Origin: an uncultured Collinsella sp.
GTDB taxonomy: Bacteria; Actinomycetota; Coriobacteriia; Coriobacteriales; Coriobacteriaceae
Direction of reading: 5' to 3'
Assembly (NCBI GenBank): GCA_902491565.1
Contig: CABUIE010000003.1
Coordinates: 62,001-126,000, forward strand
DNA: 64,000 nt
The notes beneath the pieces were generated by a model. The model worked only from the letters and a program-made list of their open reading frames with translations. It did no database searches and was not told the origin of the DNA. Each line of letters opens with the position of its first letter. The first letter of the stretch is position 1. The translations under genes were made by a program, and so were the position numbers. Below, in pieces: positions 50,169 to 58,990 of this stretch.

Positions 50169-50291
50169 CTAAGTGAGTAGACTTTTTGCGATATCGCGAG
50201 CACATGGCTTTTGCGCAAGGGATCTACCTGCGGTTTTAGTTTTCGTTATGCGGGTTGTGCTTGGCTATTGCAAAAAAGTCTACTCACTTAG
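50169..50291. repeat. 121-bp-type element, copy 3 (123 bases)
   Basis: Ends CTAAGTGAGTAGACTTTTTGC and the inverse GCAAAAAAGTCTACTCACTTAG are nearly perfect inverted repeats of about 21 bases. The centre contains ATCTACCTGCGGTTTT as in copy 1. It lies between the helicase start and the trmB stop. Confidence 0.88.
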
Positions 50292-50356
50292 GTTTGAGGG
50301 CCGTTCGCTGGCGCCTATTTGCGCTTGTTTGCCAACGCCGCGACCATCAGAAGCCC

Positions 50357-51196
50357 CTAGGACTCTTGCGGTAGACGCTTCTTGCCCTTGCGGGCACGGT
50401 TTCTAAAGTTCTCGACGGCCTCTTCCATGCCCAGAGGCACATAGGCGAGCTCATCGAGGTTATCGGGCAGGTAGCAGGCAAGGCTTTGCTCCTGCGCGCG
50501 GCCCGTCGCGAGCTGTTCATCGCTGGGTTGCGCGCCGGGTGTGGCGCAAATGCCATAGACAGCGGCACCCATCTCGCGCGTGCGGCACTCGTACTCGGTC
50601 TCGGGATGCTCGGGATGGTCGCGGCGTACGTCGTCACTTACCCAAAGCGTGTCGTAGCCGGCCGCGGCAAACTGCCCCAGGGCGTAGTCGCGCAATGGCT
50701 TGCTGTCGGTTCGCAGCGTGACGGTGGCGCCGGCTGCAAAGAGCGGGCGGTAGAGCATCAGATGGTCGACATGGACGAGCCGTTTTTTGGCGTACTTGGC
50801 CTTGGGCTGCGGCGTGGGAAAGTTAATGGTGATTGCATCGAGCTCGCCTGTGGCAAACAGCTGCGGCAGCGATGCGGCTCCTCGGGGCAGGACGAGCGCG
50901 TTGGACAGCTTCTGCTCGCAGATTTTCTGCGCGGCATAGGCGATGCAGATGGGCTCCTGGTCCATGCCGATAAAGAGCGTGTCGGGCTCGCGGTGGGCGC
51001 GCTCGACCAGATAGGTTCCTTTGCCACAGCCCAGATCCAGGTGAAGGTGTTCGAAGGGCTTGCCGCCTGCGGGCGCACAGGCCTCGCGCCAATCTCCGGC
51101 ATAGGCCTCGGGATTCGTCTCAATCGCATCGGCGTAGCGCTCCAGGCGCTCTTCGAGCACAAAGTTCTTAGGCGTGCGAACGTGGACGGCTCCCAT
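50357..51196 (-). CDS. trmB: tRNA (guanine-N7-)-methyltransferase TrmB
   Basis: A 279-residue methyltransferase that forms m7G46 in tRNA. The SAM-binding motif is HLDLGCGKGTYLVE near residues 52-65. The IGMDQEP motif follows, then the diagnostic INFPTPQPKAKYAKKRLVH (FPDPWPKxxHxKRR in most homologues) and LRTDSKPL. It is longer than E. coli TrmB because of an extended C-terminal region (RNRARKGKKRLPQES). It lies downstream of the Trm9-like methyltransferase on the same strand, 118 bases apart with a short hairpin in between. Confidence 0.93.
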   Translation of the reverse strand: MGAVHVRTPKNFVLEERLERYADAIETNPEAYAGDWREACAPAGGKPFEHLHLDLGCGKGTYLVERAHREPDTLFIGMDQEPICIAYAAQKICEQKLSNALVLPRGAASLPQLFATGELDAITINFPTPQPKAKYAKKRLVHVDHLMLYRPLFAAGATVTLRTDSKPLRDYALGQFAAAGYDTLWVSDDVRRDHPEHPETEYECRTREMGAAVYGICATPGAQPSDEQLATGRAQEQSLACYLPDNLDELAYVPLGMEEAVENFRNRARKGKKRLPQES

Positions 51197-51314
51197 GAGG
51201 CTCCTTGGTCATAAGTGTGGAACGCATAGCTGCGCGTTCCGTCAATGGGTTGAAAAAGGGTGGGCATAGTTTGCTCTAAAGATGCGGTACAGCTCGGCGG
51301 CGAGTCGTCGGTGC

Positions 51315-52187
51315 CTACAGACGCTTGAGAATCACATAACGGTTGAGCTCGCCGCTGCGGCCGTCGGCATGGAAACGTTCAAGCTCGCGCACGGGGACCT
51401 CGCCGCTCTTGTAGAACGTACGGACGCCACGCACCAGGTCGGTGATCTGCTGATCGTCAAAGTGATGGCAATAGCGGTAGGCGTGGCGGTCGTTTTGCCA
51501 GCCAATGAGGTGGTCGCCGGCTTCAAACTGCGCTGAATCGTATCCCTCAAACGGCGGGGTGAGCTCGGCGCGGGCTTCGGCTCGAACGGCCTTGCGCGCC
51601 ATGCGCCCGTCGTTCATAAACTCCCAAAAGCTGATGGCGATGATGCCGCCTGGGCGCGTCTGGCGCACCAGGGCGTCGAGCACGCGTACACGGTACTCGC
51701 ACGACGGCACGTGGTGCATAAAGCCAAAGCAGACCGAGATGTCGGCGAGCGGTGCGTCGAAAAGCACATCGGGCGTCTCGGCGGGGTTGAGCTTCATGAG
51801 GGCATCGAGCACGTCGAGTTCCTGGAAGTGCAGGTTGGGAATGCGCAGGGCGTGACCGCGCGCATCGATAGCCAAATCCTGGCACGAGTCGACACCATAG
51901 AACTCAAACGGGCAGCTGGCATCTGCCGAGGGGTTTGCGCCGTCGACGCCCTTGGCGGCAAGTGCGCCGCCGGCGGCAAAGTTCTCGAATCGCATATTGC
52001 CGCAGGCGAGATCGAAGACGCGGACGGGATGCTCGATTGTGGCGACGTCGAGCTGTTCGAGTGCGATGTCCATGGTGCGCACCCAGCCGGGCCACGGGGC
52101 CTGGCGCGTATCGGAGAAGGAGGCGGAGTGCTCGCGATAGAACGTGTTGTTGAGCTGGATGAGCGATGAGGCGAAATCGCGGTTCAC
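51315..52187 (-). CDS. Class I SAM methyltransferase with Trm9-like signature
   Basis: A 290-residue methyltransferase. GTG 52187 is preferred because GGAGGGAG lies about nine bases upstream; the open frame extends further. Near the N-terminus it has NTFYREHSASFSDTRQAPWP, matching the FS-x-TR-x-x-PWP signature of Trm9/ALKBH8 tRNA methyltransferases. The SAM motif is VFDLACGNMRF, and FGFMHHVPSCEYRVRVLDAL resembles the Trm9 VVHHxxxxERR segment. Trm9 completes mcm5U34 in eukaryotic tRNA from the cm5U made by Elp3, and an Elp3 gene lies 2 kb away. That substrate is inferred; other small-molecule targets are possible. Confidence 0.75.
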   Translation of the reverse strand: MNRDFASSLIQLNNTFYREHSASFSDTRQAPWPGWVRTMDIALEQLDVATIEHPVRVFDLACGNMRFENFAAGGALAAKGVDGANPSADASCPFEFYGVDSCQDLAIDARGHALRIPNLHFQELDVLDALMKLNPAETPDVLFDAPLADISVCFGFMHHVPSCEYRVRVLDALVRQTRPGGIIAISFWEFMNDGRMARKAVRAEARAELTPPFEGYDSAQFEAGDHLIGWQNDRHAYRYCHHFDDQQITDLVRGVRTFYKSGEVPVRELERFHADGRSGELNRYVILKRL

Positions 52188-52454
52188 GGCGCGGAACTCC
52201 CTCCGTTGGCGGTGCGGAATAAACAGTACGACCATACTACCGTTAACGCCGCAACGGGGACAACCGAGCTGCGGGTCATTGCTTTGTTTGGACACATTTC
52301 CGCAGCTCATATGCACCCGCAACCGACGGTTGTCAAAAATCTCACTAGAATAGGTGGCATGCTTTTGGCGGTGGCGGATAGATTTTTAACTGTGCAAGGC
52401 GCCTTAAGAACAAAAACGGTCCGGCGGCACGGCTGGCATCACATAGGAGGAACC

Positions 52455-53177
52455 ATGAATGTAGAAACTGCGCAGCGGCTCGCCGACCTTCGTCGCAGCA
52501 AAGGCTTTAGCCAAGAAGGGCTGGCGCGAAAGTTAGGGCTGTCGCGCCAGGCGGTCAGTAAGTGGGAGCGCGCGGAGAGCTCGCCCGATACCGAGAACCT
52601 GATCTCGCTCGCCAAACTCTATGGCGTGAGCCTGGACGAGCTGCTCAATCCGAGCGACGAGATCGAGGACGATATCGAGTTTGAGAACGAGGACCGCGCT
52701 CGTCAGCGCGAGGCCGAGGCGGCAGAGCGCGCACGCACCCATGAGGCGGCGGCACGTGCCACCGAGGCGGCAACGCAGGCGAGTGACGCCGCCGCCAAGG
52801 CGGCGCAGGCGGCAAGCTGGAGTGCGCAGGCTGCCAATGCGGCGACGGCTCAGGCGACGAGTGGCGGTGCGGTTGGCTCGACTCCGGTGAAGGGCCCGTT
52901 CCAGTCGTTCCCGTATTGGGCCGTGTGTTGGCTGCTGTTCTTTTTGCTGATGTTCCTGTTTGGTGCCGGCCCCTTTGCTGCGCTGATCTTCTTTACGATC
53001 CCCATCTATCACTGGGTGGCGCGTGCGCTCGATGGCGATTGGGCGCGCGGGGATATCCAGGTTGGTCCGGCGCCGGCGGTCGCTAGGACTAAGGGGGAGG
53101 ACGTTTTCACAGCGGTTGACGCTGACATGGCTGCCGCGACCACCGCTGAGTCGAGTGCCAAAGAAGGTGATGAATGA
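52455..53177 (+). CDS. XRE-family regulator with membrane-spanning C-terminus
   Basis: A 240-residue protein. ATG 52455 follows AGGAGGAACC. Residues 1-65 form a Cro/CI helix-turn-helix (LADLRRSKGFSQEGLARKLG, SRQAVSKWERAESSPDTENL). An acidic segment and a long Ala-rich coiled region (EAATQASDAAAKAAQAASWS) follow. Near residues 155-190 are two hydrophobic segments (YWAVCWLLFFLLMFLFGAGP and LIFFTIPIYHWV). It overlaps the next gene by four bases (ATGA). This membrane-tethered regulator probably controls itself and the DUF4097 partner, perhaps in response to envelope stress. Confidence 0.88.
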   Translation: MNVETAQRLADLRRSKGFSQEGLARKLGLSRQAVSKWERAESSPDTENLISLAKLYGVSLDELLNPSDEIEDDIEFENEDRARQREAEAAERARTHEAAARATEAATQASDAAAKAAQAASWSAQAANAATAQATSGGAVGSTPVKGPFQSFPYWAVCWLLFFLLMFLFGAGPFAALIFFTIPIYHWVARALDGDWARGDIQVGPAPAVARTKGEDVFTAVDADMAAATTAESSAKEGDE

Positions 53178-54073
53178 TGAAGCTTTCACATGAATCCAAG
53201 GTACGCTTGGGCGTTGGCATCGGAGCGTTTGTGCTCATCATTGGGCTTGCCTTTGGCATTTCGCGGCTATTGGCTCATTCCGATATGGTGCGTACGACCG
53301 GTATTCTATCCGGCGCTTTGTCTGATTTTGACGATATGTTTGACGACGATGATCTCTTGGATAGCGGTAACTATTCCGCTCGGCCTCAGCAGCTTTCGAG
53401 CACGACTTTTGATGCCGATGAGTTCCGCTACCTCGATTTCGATATCAATGCGGCTTCGGTGGACGTCAAGGTTGTTGATGGCAACAAGGCTCGCGTTATT
53501 GAGCGGGGTCGCGTTGCCGAGGGTATGGATGCCTCCAAGGCCGCGACGCAAAACATCGCATCCGTCGAGGACTCGACGCTTAAGGTTTCTCAGTTTGGAA
53601 GTGATGACGGTAAGGCAATCGATCGCTCAGTTACGGTCGAGCTGCCGCGCCGTGTTGCCGAACATCTGAAGGGAGTCAACGCGCACGTGGGCTCGGGTGA
53701 TCTGCAGATTGCCGGTGTCATCTGTGATGGTTTCGATCTTTTCCTGGGTGCGGGAGATGTAGAGTTTACGGGCAGCGTGACTGATGCGCTCAGCGCTGAG
53801 GTCGGTTCGGGCGATGTGACGTTCGAGCTTTACCAGGCCCCCGCGAAGTCGATGGACGTGAGCGTGGGCTCGGGCGATGTGGAGATGACGGTTCCGAACT
53901 CGACGGGCTTTAAGGCGAGCCTCACCTTGGGCAGTGGCGACTTCGAGAGCGATTTCCTTCCGCTTGACTACGATGGTGAGACCATTTTGAATCTTGAATT
54001 CGATAACGGCGATAAGTCTGCTACGTATCGTTTTGAGGTCGGTTCGGGCGACATGTCATTTGATTCAGAGTGA
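53174..54073 (+). CDS. DUF4097-family membrane-anchored beta-helix protein
   Basis: A 299-residue protein with an N-terminal membrane anchor (VGIGAFVLIIGLAFGIS) and an extracellular right-handed beta-solenoid of DUF4097 type. The repeated turn GSGD occurs at least five times (HVGSGDLQI, EVGSGDVTF, SVGSGDVEM, LGSGDFES, VGSGDMSF). DUF4097 proteins are commonly paired with XRE or PspC-like regulators in Gram-positives. The four-base overlap with the XRE gene indicates coupled translation. An envelope-sensing or adhesive role is proposed in the family but not shown. Confidence 0.88.
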   Translation: MMKLSHESKVRLGVGIGAFVLIIGLAFGISRLLAHSDMVRTTGILSGALSDFDDMFDDDDLLDSGNYSARPQQLSSTTFDADEFRYLDFDINAASVDVKVVDGNKARVIERGRVAEGMDASKAATQNIASVEDSTLKVSQFGSDDGKAIDRSVTVELPRRVAEHLKGVNAHVGSGDLQIAGVICDGFDLFLGAGDVEFTGSVTDALSAEVGSGDVTFELYQAPAKSMDVSVGSGDVEMTVPNSTGFKASLTLGSGDFESDFLPLDYDGETILNLEFDNGDKSATYRFEVGSGDMSFDSE

Positions 54074-54120
54074 CGGGCGGTTATCGAAGACTTATACACC
54101 ATAGCTGCGCTGTTTGATGG

Positions 54121-54158
54121 AGGCGCCGGAGCCGTGACGGGCTCTGGCGCCTTTGCCT
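54121..54158 (+). terminator. Intrinsic terminator
   Basis: AGGCGCCGGAGCC pairs with GGCTCTGGCGCCT (one wobble) around a short loop, followed by TTGCCTTT. It separates the DUF4097 operon from elp3, whose start lies only 14 bases further. Confidence 0.8.
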
Positions 54159-54171
54159 TTACAATGGGGTC

Positions 54172-56079
54172 ATGGAACAGATTATCTTGAACATACTCGA
54201 GGCTCTGCGTCGCGGCGAGACCGTGGATGACAAAGCGCTCGTCAAACTGATACATGCCGAGGCGCGCCGTGAGGGTGCCGACAAACGCGATTTGGCCAAG
54301 CGCCGTCTGCTGCCGTTCTACCAGCGGGTTAAACGTGAGGAGCCGGCTCGTTGGGCTGGGTGGAATGTCGATGCCGGGTTGGAGCGTCAACTGCTGCAGG
54401 TGCTGCGTATGAAGCCGCGCCGAACGGCTTCGGGCGTGGCGACCATTACCGTCATCACCAAGCCGTGGCCGTGCTCGGGCGATTGTCTGTTTTGCCCCAA
54501 CGATCTGCGCATGCCCAAAAGCTATCTGCACGCCGAGCCGGCGTGCGCCCGTGCGGAGCAAAATTGCTTTGACCCGTATCTGCAGGTGAGCGCTCGTCTG
54601 ACCGCGCTTTCGCAGATGGGGCATGCGACCGACAAGATTGAGCTCATCGTGCTCGGCGGTACTTGGAGCGACTACCCGGAAGGCTATCAGACCTGGTTTA
54701 TGTCGGAGCTCTTCCGCGCGCTCAATGACGATGCTGTGGCCGGCGTGGCGGCTAACCCCATGCTGGCCCGTCCGGGCATCAGCCGTGTCGAGGCAGGGCG
54801 CCTGCTCGACGATGCTCCTGCCGATGCGCTGCCGCCGGCGGTGGCGGAGCGACGTGAGCGCTATCGGGCTGCCGGCATTGCGACCGACGAGTGTGAGCTT
54901 GCGGCAGGTATTGCTGGCGAACAGGAGCGTGTGGATGCTGCCGTGGGCGGCTATAACCGCGCGGTGCGTCGTCTGTACGGCCCTGGTACGCCGTGGGGCG
55001 AGGTCGCCGAGTGGCAGACGACAACGATGGAGGAGCTTGAGCGCCAGCAACGCATCAACGAGACGGCGAAGCATCGCGTGGTGGGCCTCGTGATCGAGAC
55101 GCGTCCCGATGCCGTGACGCCACAGGCCCTCACGCTCATCCGCCGCCTGGGTTGCACCAAGATTCAGATGGGTATCCAGAGCCTCGACCAGCACCTGCTC
55201 GATATCAACGAGCGTCGCATTTCGGTGGCTCAGATCGAGCGGGCGTTTTCGCTTGCGCGCCTGTTTGGCTTTAAGATCCACGCGCACTTTATGCTCAACT
55301 TGCTGGGCGCCACGCCCGAGGGGGACAAGCTCGACTACGAGCGCTTTATGACCGAGGGGGCCTTTATGCCCGACGAGGCCAAGGTCTATCCGTGTGCGCT
55401 CATCGAGGGCTCGCGTTTGGTGGGCTGCTACGAGCGTGGCGAGTGGCGTCCCTATACCGAGGAGGAGTTGCTCGACGTATTGGCCGACGACATCGTGGTG
55501 ACGCCGGCGTTCTGTCGTATTAGCCGTATGATCCGTGACTTTAGCTCCGACGACATCATGGTGGGCAACAAGAAACCCAACCTGCGCCAGCTCGTTGAGA
55601 ACCGCTTGGCGGCTCGTGGGGAAGGCGCGACGGTGCGCGAGATTCGCTTCCGCGAGATCAGTACCGCGGGCGCGAACTTAGATGAGCTGACCCTCGACGA
55701 AAGCGTAGCGTATGAGACGCCGGTGACGAGTGAACGCTTTTTGCAGTGGGTGACGCCCGAGGGCAAGATCGCGGGGTTTTTGCGCTTGTCGCTGCCCGAC
55801 CACGCGTTTGTTGCCGCACATACGAATGAGTTGCCGACGACGCCGGACGAGGCAATGATTCGCGAGGTCCACGTATACGGCATGGCGGCGCGCGTGGGTG
55901 ATCAGGGGCAGGCGGCGCAGCACCATGGATTGGGACGTTCGCTCGTAGAGCGTGCGTGCGAGATTGCCCGGGATGCGGGTTATGCGCGTATCAACGTGAT
56001 TAGCGCGATTGGCACACGCGAGTACTATCGCCATCTTGGATTTTATGACCATGGCCTTTATCTGCAAAAGGAGCTCTAG
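54172..56079 (+). CDS. elp3: Elp3-like tRNA uridine-34 radical SAM/acetyltransferase
   Basis: A 635-residue Elp3. This enzyme uses SAM radical chemistry and acetyl-CoA to build cm5U at tRNA position 34. The Fe-S motif is KPWPCSGDCLFCPND (C-x3-C-x2-C), followed by LGGTWSDYP. GLVIETRPDAVTPQALTLI and CTKIQMGIQSLD match eukaryotic Elp3. The C-terminal GNAT domain has IREVHVYGMAARVG, HHGLGRSLVE and VISAIGTREYYRHLGF. Elp3 is rare in bacteria and acts without Elp1/2/4-6 there. A Trm9-like methyltransferase lies 2 kb upstream on the other strand. The next gene starts immediately after the stop. Confidence 0.94.
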   Translation: MEQIILNILEALRRGETVDDKALVKLIHAEARREGADKRDLAKRRLLPFYQRVKREEPARWAGWNVDAGLERQLLQVLRMKPRRTASGVATITVITKPWPCSGDCLFCPNDLRMPKSYLHAEPACARAEQNCFDPYLQVSARLTALSQMGHATDKIELIVLGGTWSDYPEGYQTWFMSELFRALNDDAVAGVAANPMLARPGISRVEAGRLLDDAPADALPPAVAERRERYRAAGIATDECELAAGIAGEQERVDAAVGGYNRAVRRLYGPGTPWGEVAEWQTTTMEELERQQRINETAKHRVVGLVIETRPDAVTPQALTLIRRLGCTKIQMGIQSLDQHLLDINERRISVAQIERAFSLARLFGFKIHAHFMLNLLGATPEGDKLDYERFMTEGAFMPDEAKVYPCALIEGSRLVGCYERGEWRPYTEEELLDVLADDIVVTPAFCRISRMIRDFSSDDIMVGNKKPNLRQLVENRLAARGEGATVREIRFREISTAGANLDELTLDESVAYETPVTSERFLQWVTPEGKIAGFLRLSLPDHAFVAAHTNELPTTPDEAMIREVHVYGMAARVGDQGQAAQHHGLGRSLVERACEIARDAGYARINVISAIGTREYYRHLGFYDHGLYLQKEL

Positions 56080-56967
56080 ATGAACAAGCCGAGTGTTTCT
56101 GCCGGCGTCGTTGCCGGCGTTGCTCTGGGAGCCGCGGCGCTTGGTGCGGCCGCTGTCGCTGTTCGTGCTGCCTGTCTGCAGGTCGCGCGAACCCGCAATG
56201 GGCTGGCGCGTGTGAAACGCGTGCACGATGAGGGCGGCGATGAGATTCGCGTGTTGGTGCAAGGCGGCGTCTACCAAAGCGCAAGCTACGTTGGCGAGCG
56301 TTGGGCGGAGCCCGTCTTTGCGTACTATCGCGCATTTGACGATGTGTTCGAGGCCGAAGACGCAATGCGTGATGCTTACGGGCATGGTATCGACCGTATG
56401 CTCATGCTGGGCGGCGGCGGGTTTGCCTATCCTAAGTTCGCTCTGATGTCGCACGAGGGCTTGCGCATGGACGTCATCGAGTATGACGGAGAGATTACGC
56501 GCCTGGCGCGCCGCTGGTTCTACCTAGACGAGCTGGAGCGCACGGTTGGTGATCGCCTGCGGGTGATTACCGCCGAGGCGCGATCGTATCTGGGCGTGAC
56601 GAGTGTGGGGCATCGCCGCTACGACGTGGTCGTGAGCGATTGCTTTGGCGGTGCCGAGCCCGTGCGCGAGCTGGCAACCGTTGAGGCGCTACGTCTGGTG
56701 CGGGGCAGCTTGAACCCGGACGGCATCTATGTGGCCAATATCGTGAGCGCAAACGAGGGGAGCGACGTGACGTTCCTGCGCGACTGCGCTGCCACGGCAC
56801 TCGAGGTATTCTCCCACGCCTGGGTGGTCCCATGCGGTGATGCGGAGTTCGGCGGCGAGGAGAACTACCTGCTCATCGCCAGCGACGGCGACTACGCTTT
56901 TGCCGAAGCTGTGCCTTTCGATGCCGACTTTCTCGGTGCCGCCCTCCACGACCAGCATTGGGAGTAG
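56080..56967 (+). CDS. Spermidine-synthase-like methyltransferase-fold protein
   Basis: A 295-residue protein with an N-terminal hydrophobic segment (VVAGVALGAAALGAAAVAV) that may anchor it, followed by a spermidine-synthase-like Rossmann domain. RMLMLGGGGFAYPKFAL, MDVIEYDGEITRLARRWF and RYDVVVSDCFGGAEP match the nucleotide-binding and catalytic regions. Polyamine synthases have an active-site Asp in this position. It starts directly after the elp3 stop, so the two are probably co-transcribed. True aminopropyltransferase activity is uncertain because many actinobacterial homologues are uncharacterised. Confidence 0.8.
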   Translation: MNKPSVSAGVVAGVALGAAALGAAAVAVRAACLQVARTRNGLARVKRVHDEGGDEIRVLVQGGVYQSASYVGERWAEPVFAYYRAFDDVFEAEDAMRDAYGHGIDRMLMLGGGGFAYPKFALMSHEGLRMDVIEYDGEITRLARRWFYLDELERTVGDRLRVITAEARSYLGVTSVGHRRYDVVVSDCFGGAEPVRELATVEALRLVRGSLNPDGIYVANIVSANEGSDVTFLRDCAATALEVFSHAWVVPCGDAEFGGEENYLLIASDGDYAFAEAVPFDADFLGAALHDQHWE

Positions 56968-57112
56968 TCAATTTGTGACGGGCTCTATGGTTTTGTCAAT
57001 CATACGCTTCATCTATTTTCAGCATGACGCATCTGGACGCCCGGCGCCAACGCGCCTCATCTTCGGTTGATTCCGCCGCCCGCTAGGCCAAAATTGTCAT
57101 CGGAAGTATCAA

Positions 57113-58312
57113 ATGAACAAGCAAGCCACTACGCAACTGCACGTCTATTCCGCCTTTTTCGTTCTCACGGGATTTGTTTTAAATCGGGGAGTGTTTCTAC
57201 TTTTCCTTGCGGAGAAAGGAATGTCTGTCACGGAAATCACGCTTTATCAAGCCCTGTTCAACATTGCAACGGTCGTCCTCGAGCTACCAACAGGGCTGGT
57301 AGGCGATTTCTTTGGAAAGAAGTTTTCGATTCAAGTGGGCGTGCTGCTGCTTTTCTTCCATACGGCCGGCATGCTGTTGCTCTCAGGTCCCTTTCTTGTT
57401 GTGCTTTCCCTTGTTGAGGCGCTCGCCTACTCCCTTCAATCGGGATCCGAACAAGCACTTTTATATGAAATTGTTCGAAATGCCGGTCAAGGAGAGCGCT
57501 TCCTCACCATCAACGCTCGGCTGCTCGCCGCGCAATCAATCGCTACGGGAATAGCAATTGTACTCGGGTCTTTCATTGCCCAAGTGTCTTGGAGTGCCCT
57601 CTACATATGTGTCTTCGTTTTCTATCTCCTGCAGCTTTTCCTCCTGTATCCCATTGAGAGGACGGAAACGACCCGTTCTGAAAGATCAGAAAAGGGGAGG
57701 TTTGACGCAGCCAAGATGTTCAGGAGCGAAACCTGGCGCGTTGGAGAATCCGCATTTGCGATATTGCTTCTCCTCATCGGCACAAGCATGCTCGACGGAT
57801 TCTACGGGAGTTATTACAACTTGAATCAGTTGGTATTCGACGCGTTTCATGCTCCCGTCTCCATAATAGGAATCTTTTTCGGTGCATCCTATGCAGTAAA
57901 TGCGACGGCCTACATTGCAGCAGATTTCTTCTCATCGCGTTTCGGGAAAAGAAATACCATGCTTGGCTCGATGCTAATCGAGGCGGGCCTTTTCTTGATT
58001 CTTCCGTGGTTCGCTTCAAATCCTTTGTGTTTGTTTGGCCTTAGCATGGTGCTTTGTTTCCTCCCAGAAGTGGTGTACATCACTTCGGAAAACTTAATCC
58101 AAGACGGGATAGCGGACGATCTCCGTGCGACGATCCTTTCCGCCGCGTCTCTGGTAAGGGCCCTCTTTTCCGCATTGTTTTTCTCCGTATTTGGACATGT
58201 GTTGGGGTTATATCCCATTCAGATGGCGCTCGGTATTATTGGCGCAATCGCGATAGCGATTACCGCCGTTGTTTCATTAAAAATTGGTGGAATACATGCC
58301 TTCAAGAATTGA
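57113..58312 (+). CDS. MFS transporter, AT-richer acquired gene
   Basis: A 399-residue major facilitator with about 12 helices. The loop between helices 2 and 3 is ELPTGLVGDFFGKKFSI, a motif A variant (G-x-x-x-D-x-x-G-x-K). Base composition is visibly more AT-rich than its neighbours, with more AAA, TTT and ATA, which suggests recent transfer. There is no strong ribosome-binding site (CGGAAGTATCA upstream). Its stop overlaps the start of a small ORF (TGATG). Relatives of this type often sit beside peptide or antibiotic genes, but I see no biosynthetic gene here. Substrate unknown. Confidence 0.85.
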   Translation: MNKQATTQLHVYSAFFVLTGFVLNRGVFLLFLAEKGMSVTEITLYQALFNIATVVLELPTGLVGDFFGKKFSIQVGVLLLFFHTAGMLLLSGPFLVVLSLVEALAYSLQSGSEQALLYEIVRNAGQGERFLTINARLLAAQSIATGIAIVLGSFIAQVSWSALYICVFVFYLLQLFLLYPIERTETTRSERSEKGRFDAAKMFRSETWRVGESAFAILLLLIGTSMLDGFYGSYYNLNQLVFDAFHAPVSIIGIFFGASYAVNATAYIAADFFSSRFGKRNTMLGSMLIEAGLFLILPWFASNPLCLFGLSMVLCFLPEVVYITSENLIQDGIADDLRATILSAASLVRALFSALFFSVFGHVLGLYPIQMALGIIGAIAIAITAVVSLKIGGIHAFKN

Positions 58313-58515
58313 TGTATCGATTGACGAGCTGCCAGAAGTTTCGAGCCTTCTTGATGGCTACGGGTGTACGCGTTAGCTTTGAATCGGTGGGCCTTAATGC
58401 CGAGGAATATCAGCGTTTTATCGATGCTGGCGGAATAGTAATGGTCTCGGGCGAAGATTGCTATATCTTACCAGGGGTGAACCGTTTAATCCTGCCCCAG
58501 ACTAGTGACTTATAA
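58312..58515 (+). CDS. Small ORF, probably frameshifted hypothetical protein
   Basis: A 67-codon frame that overlaps the MFS stop by one base. Its C-terminal part, VSFESVGLNAEEYQRFIDAG and GIVMVSGEDCYILPGVNRLI, looks like a genuine globular protein. The N-terminal part does not. In another frame, ATG 58296 opens MPSRIDVSIDELPEVSSLLD, which reads better, and then stops at TAG 58376. Joining the two frames near 58365 would give a coherent protein of about 70 residues. So this may be a broken gene or a programmed-frameshift gene. Family unknown. Confidence 0.45.
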   Translation: MYRLTSCQKFRAFLMATGVRVSFESVGLNAEEYQRFIDAGGIVMVSGEDCYILPGVNRLILPQTSDL

Positions 58516-58854
58516 TTGCGGCTTCCCGTCTACGTCTGCACTAGACGTGGATGCGGGAAACTTCCCCTTAATGCAATTCACAATATGTTGAAAATTCAGG
58601 TCGCGGAATGCGATAGGTCTTAGTTTTTGGGTGCTGCAGTCGGCAATTTACTCTGCGGGTTTTGGCACTATGAAGGAATTTAGACTTTTCTTGTAACATT
58701 AAAATCACAACGATTGGTGGTTGCAGCCCTGCTTGGCAAATCTAATTCCTGAATAATAAGCACCTTACATGACAAGTGTACTTTACCGTTCTGCCCCTTT
58801 TTGCCCGTAAAGACAAGGGGTCTTCTGCCAGTTACCTTTTGTTTTTGCAGGGGA

Positions 58855-58945
58855 GGGGCTATTTTGACGGCTACTACATACGAGATTGATCTTATTTGCG
58901 GTCCATCGAAATCGTTGGACGACATTAAGTAGCTAAAATAGCCCC
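58855..58945. repeat. Inverted repeat GGGGCTATTTT ... AAAATAGCCCC
   Basis: Perfect 11-base arms, with inner CTACT/AGTAG pairing, enclose 69 bases containing a further GTCCA/TGGAC stem. It may be a small mobile palindrome or a structured RNA. Confidence 0.6.
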
Positions 58946-58990
58946 GTTCCAAAAAGACTGGTTAAAAAACCCCGTGCCAAAAAGATTGGT
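58942..58990. repeat. Two direct repeats CCCCGTNCCAAAAAGAYTGGT
   Basis: Copies at 58942-58962 and 58970-58990 differ at two positions and are seven bases apart. They end two bases before the helicase stop codon. Confidence 0.7.

Noticed and set aside
50048..50218. N-terminal extension of the Ski2-like helicase
   Set aside because: The extension passes through repeat copy 3 and has a translated KVYSL tag seen wherever the repeat is read. MAQTTTD at 50047 is the plausible start.
58296..58376. Possible RiPP precursor peptide of 26 residues after the MFS gene
   Set aside because: It has a Cys-Thr end and sits by a transporter, but no modification enzyme is nearby and a frameshifted larger protein explains the sequence better.
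58680..58952. 90-codon minus-strand frame in the AT-rich gap
   Set aside because: No ribosome-binding site, atypical codon use, and it runs through inverted repeats. I treat it as non-coding repeat sequence.
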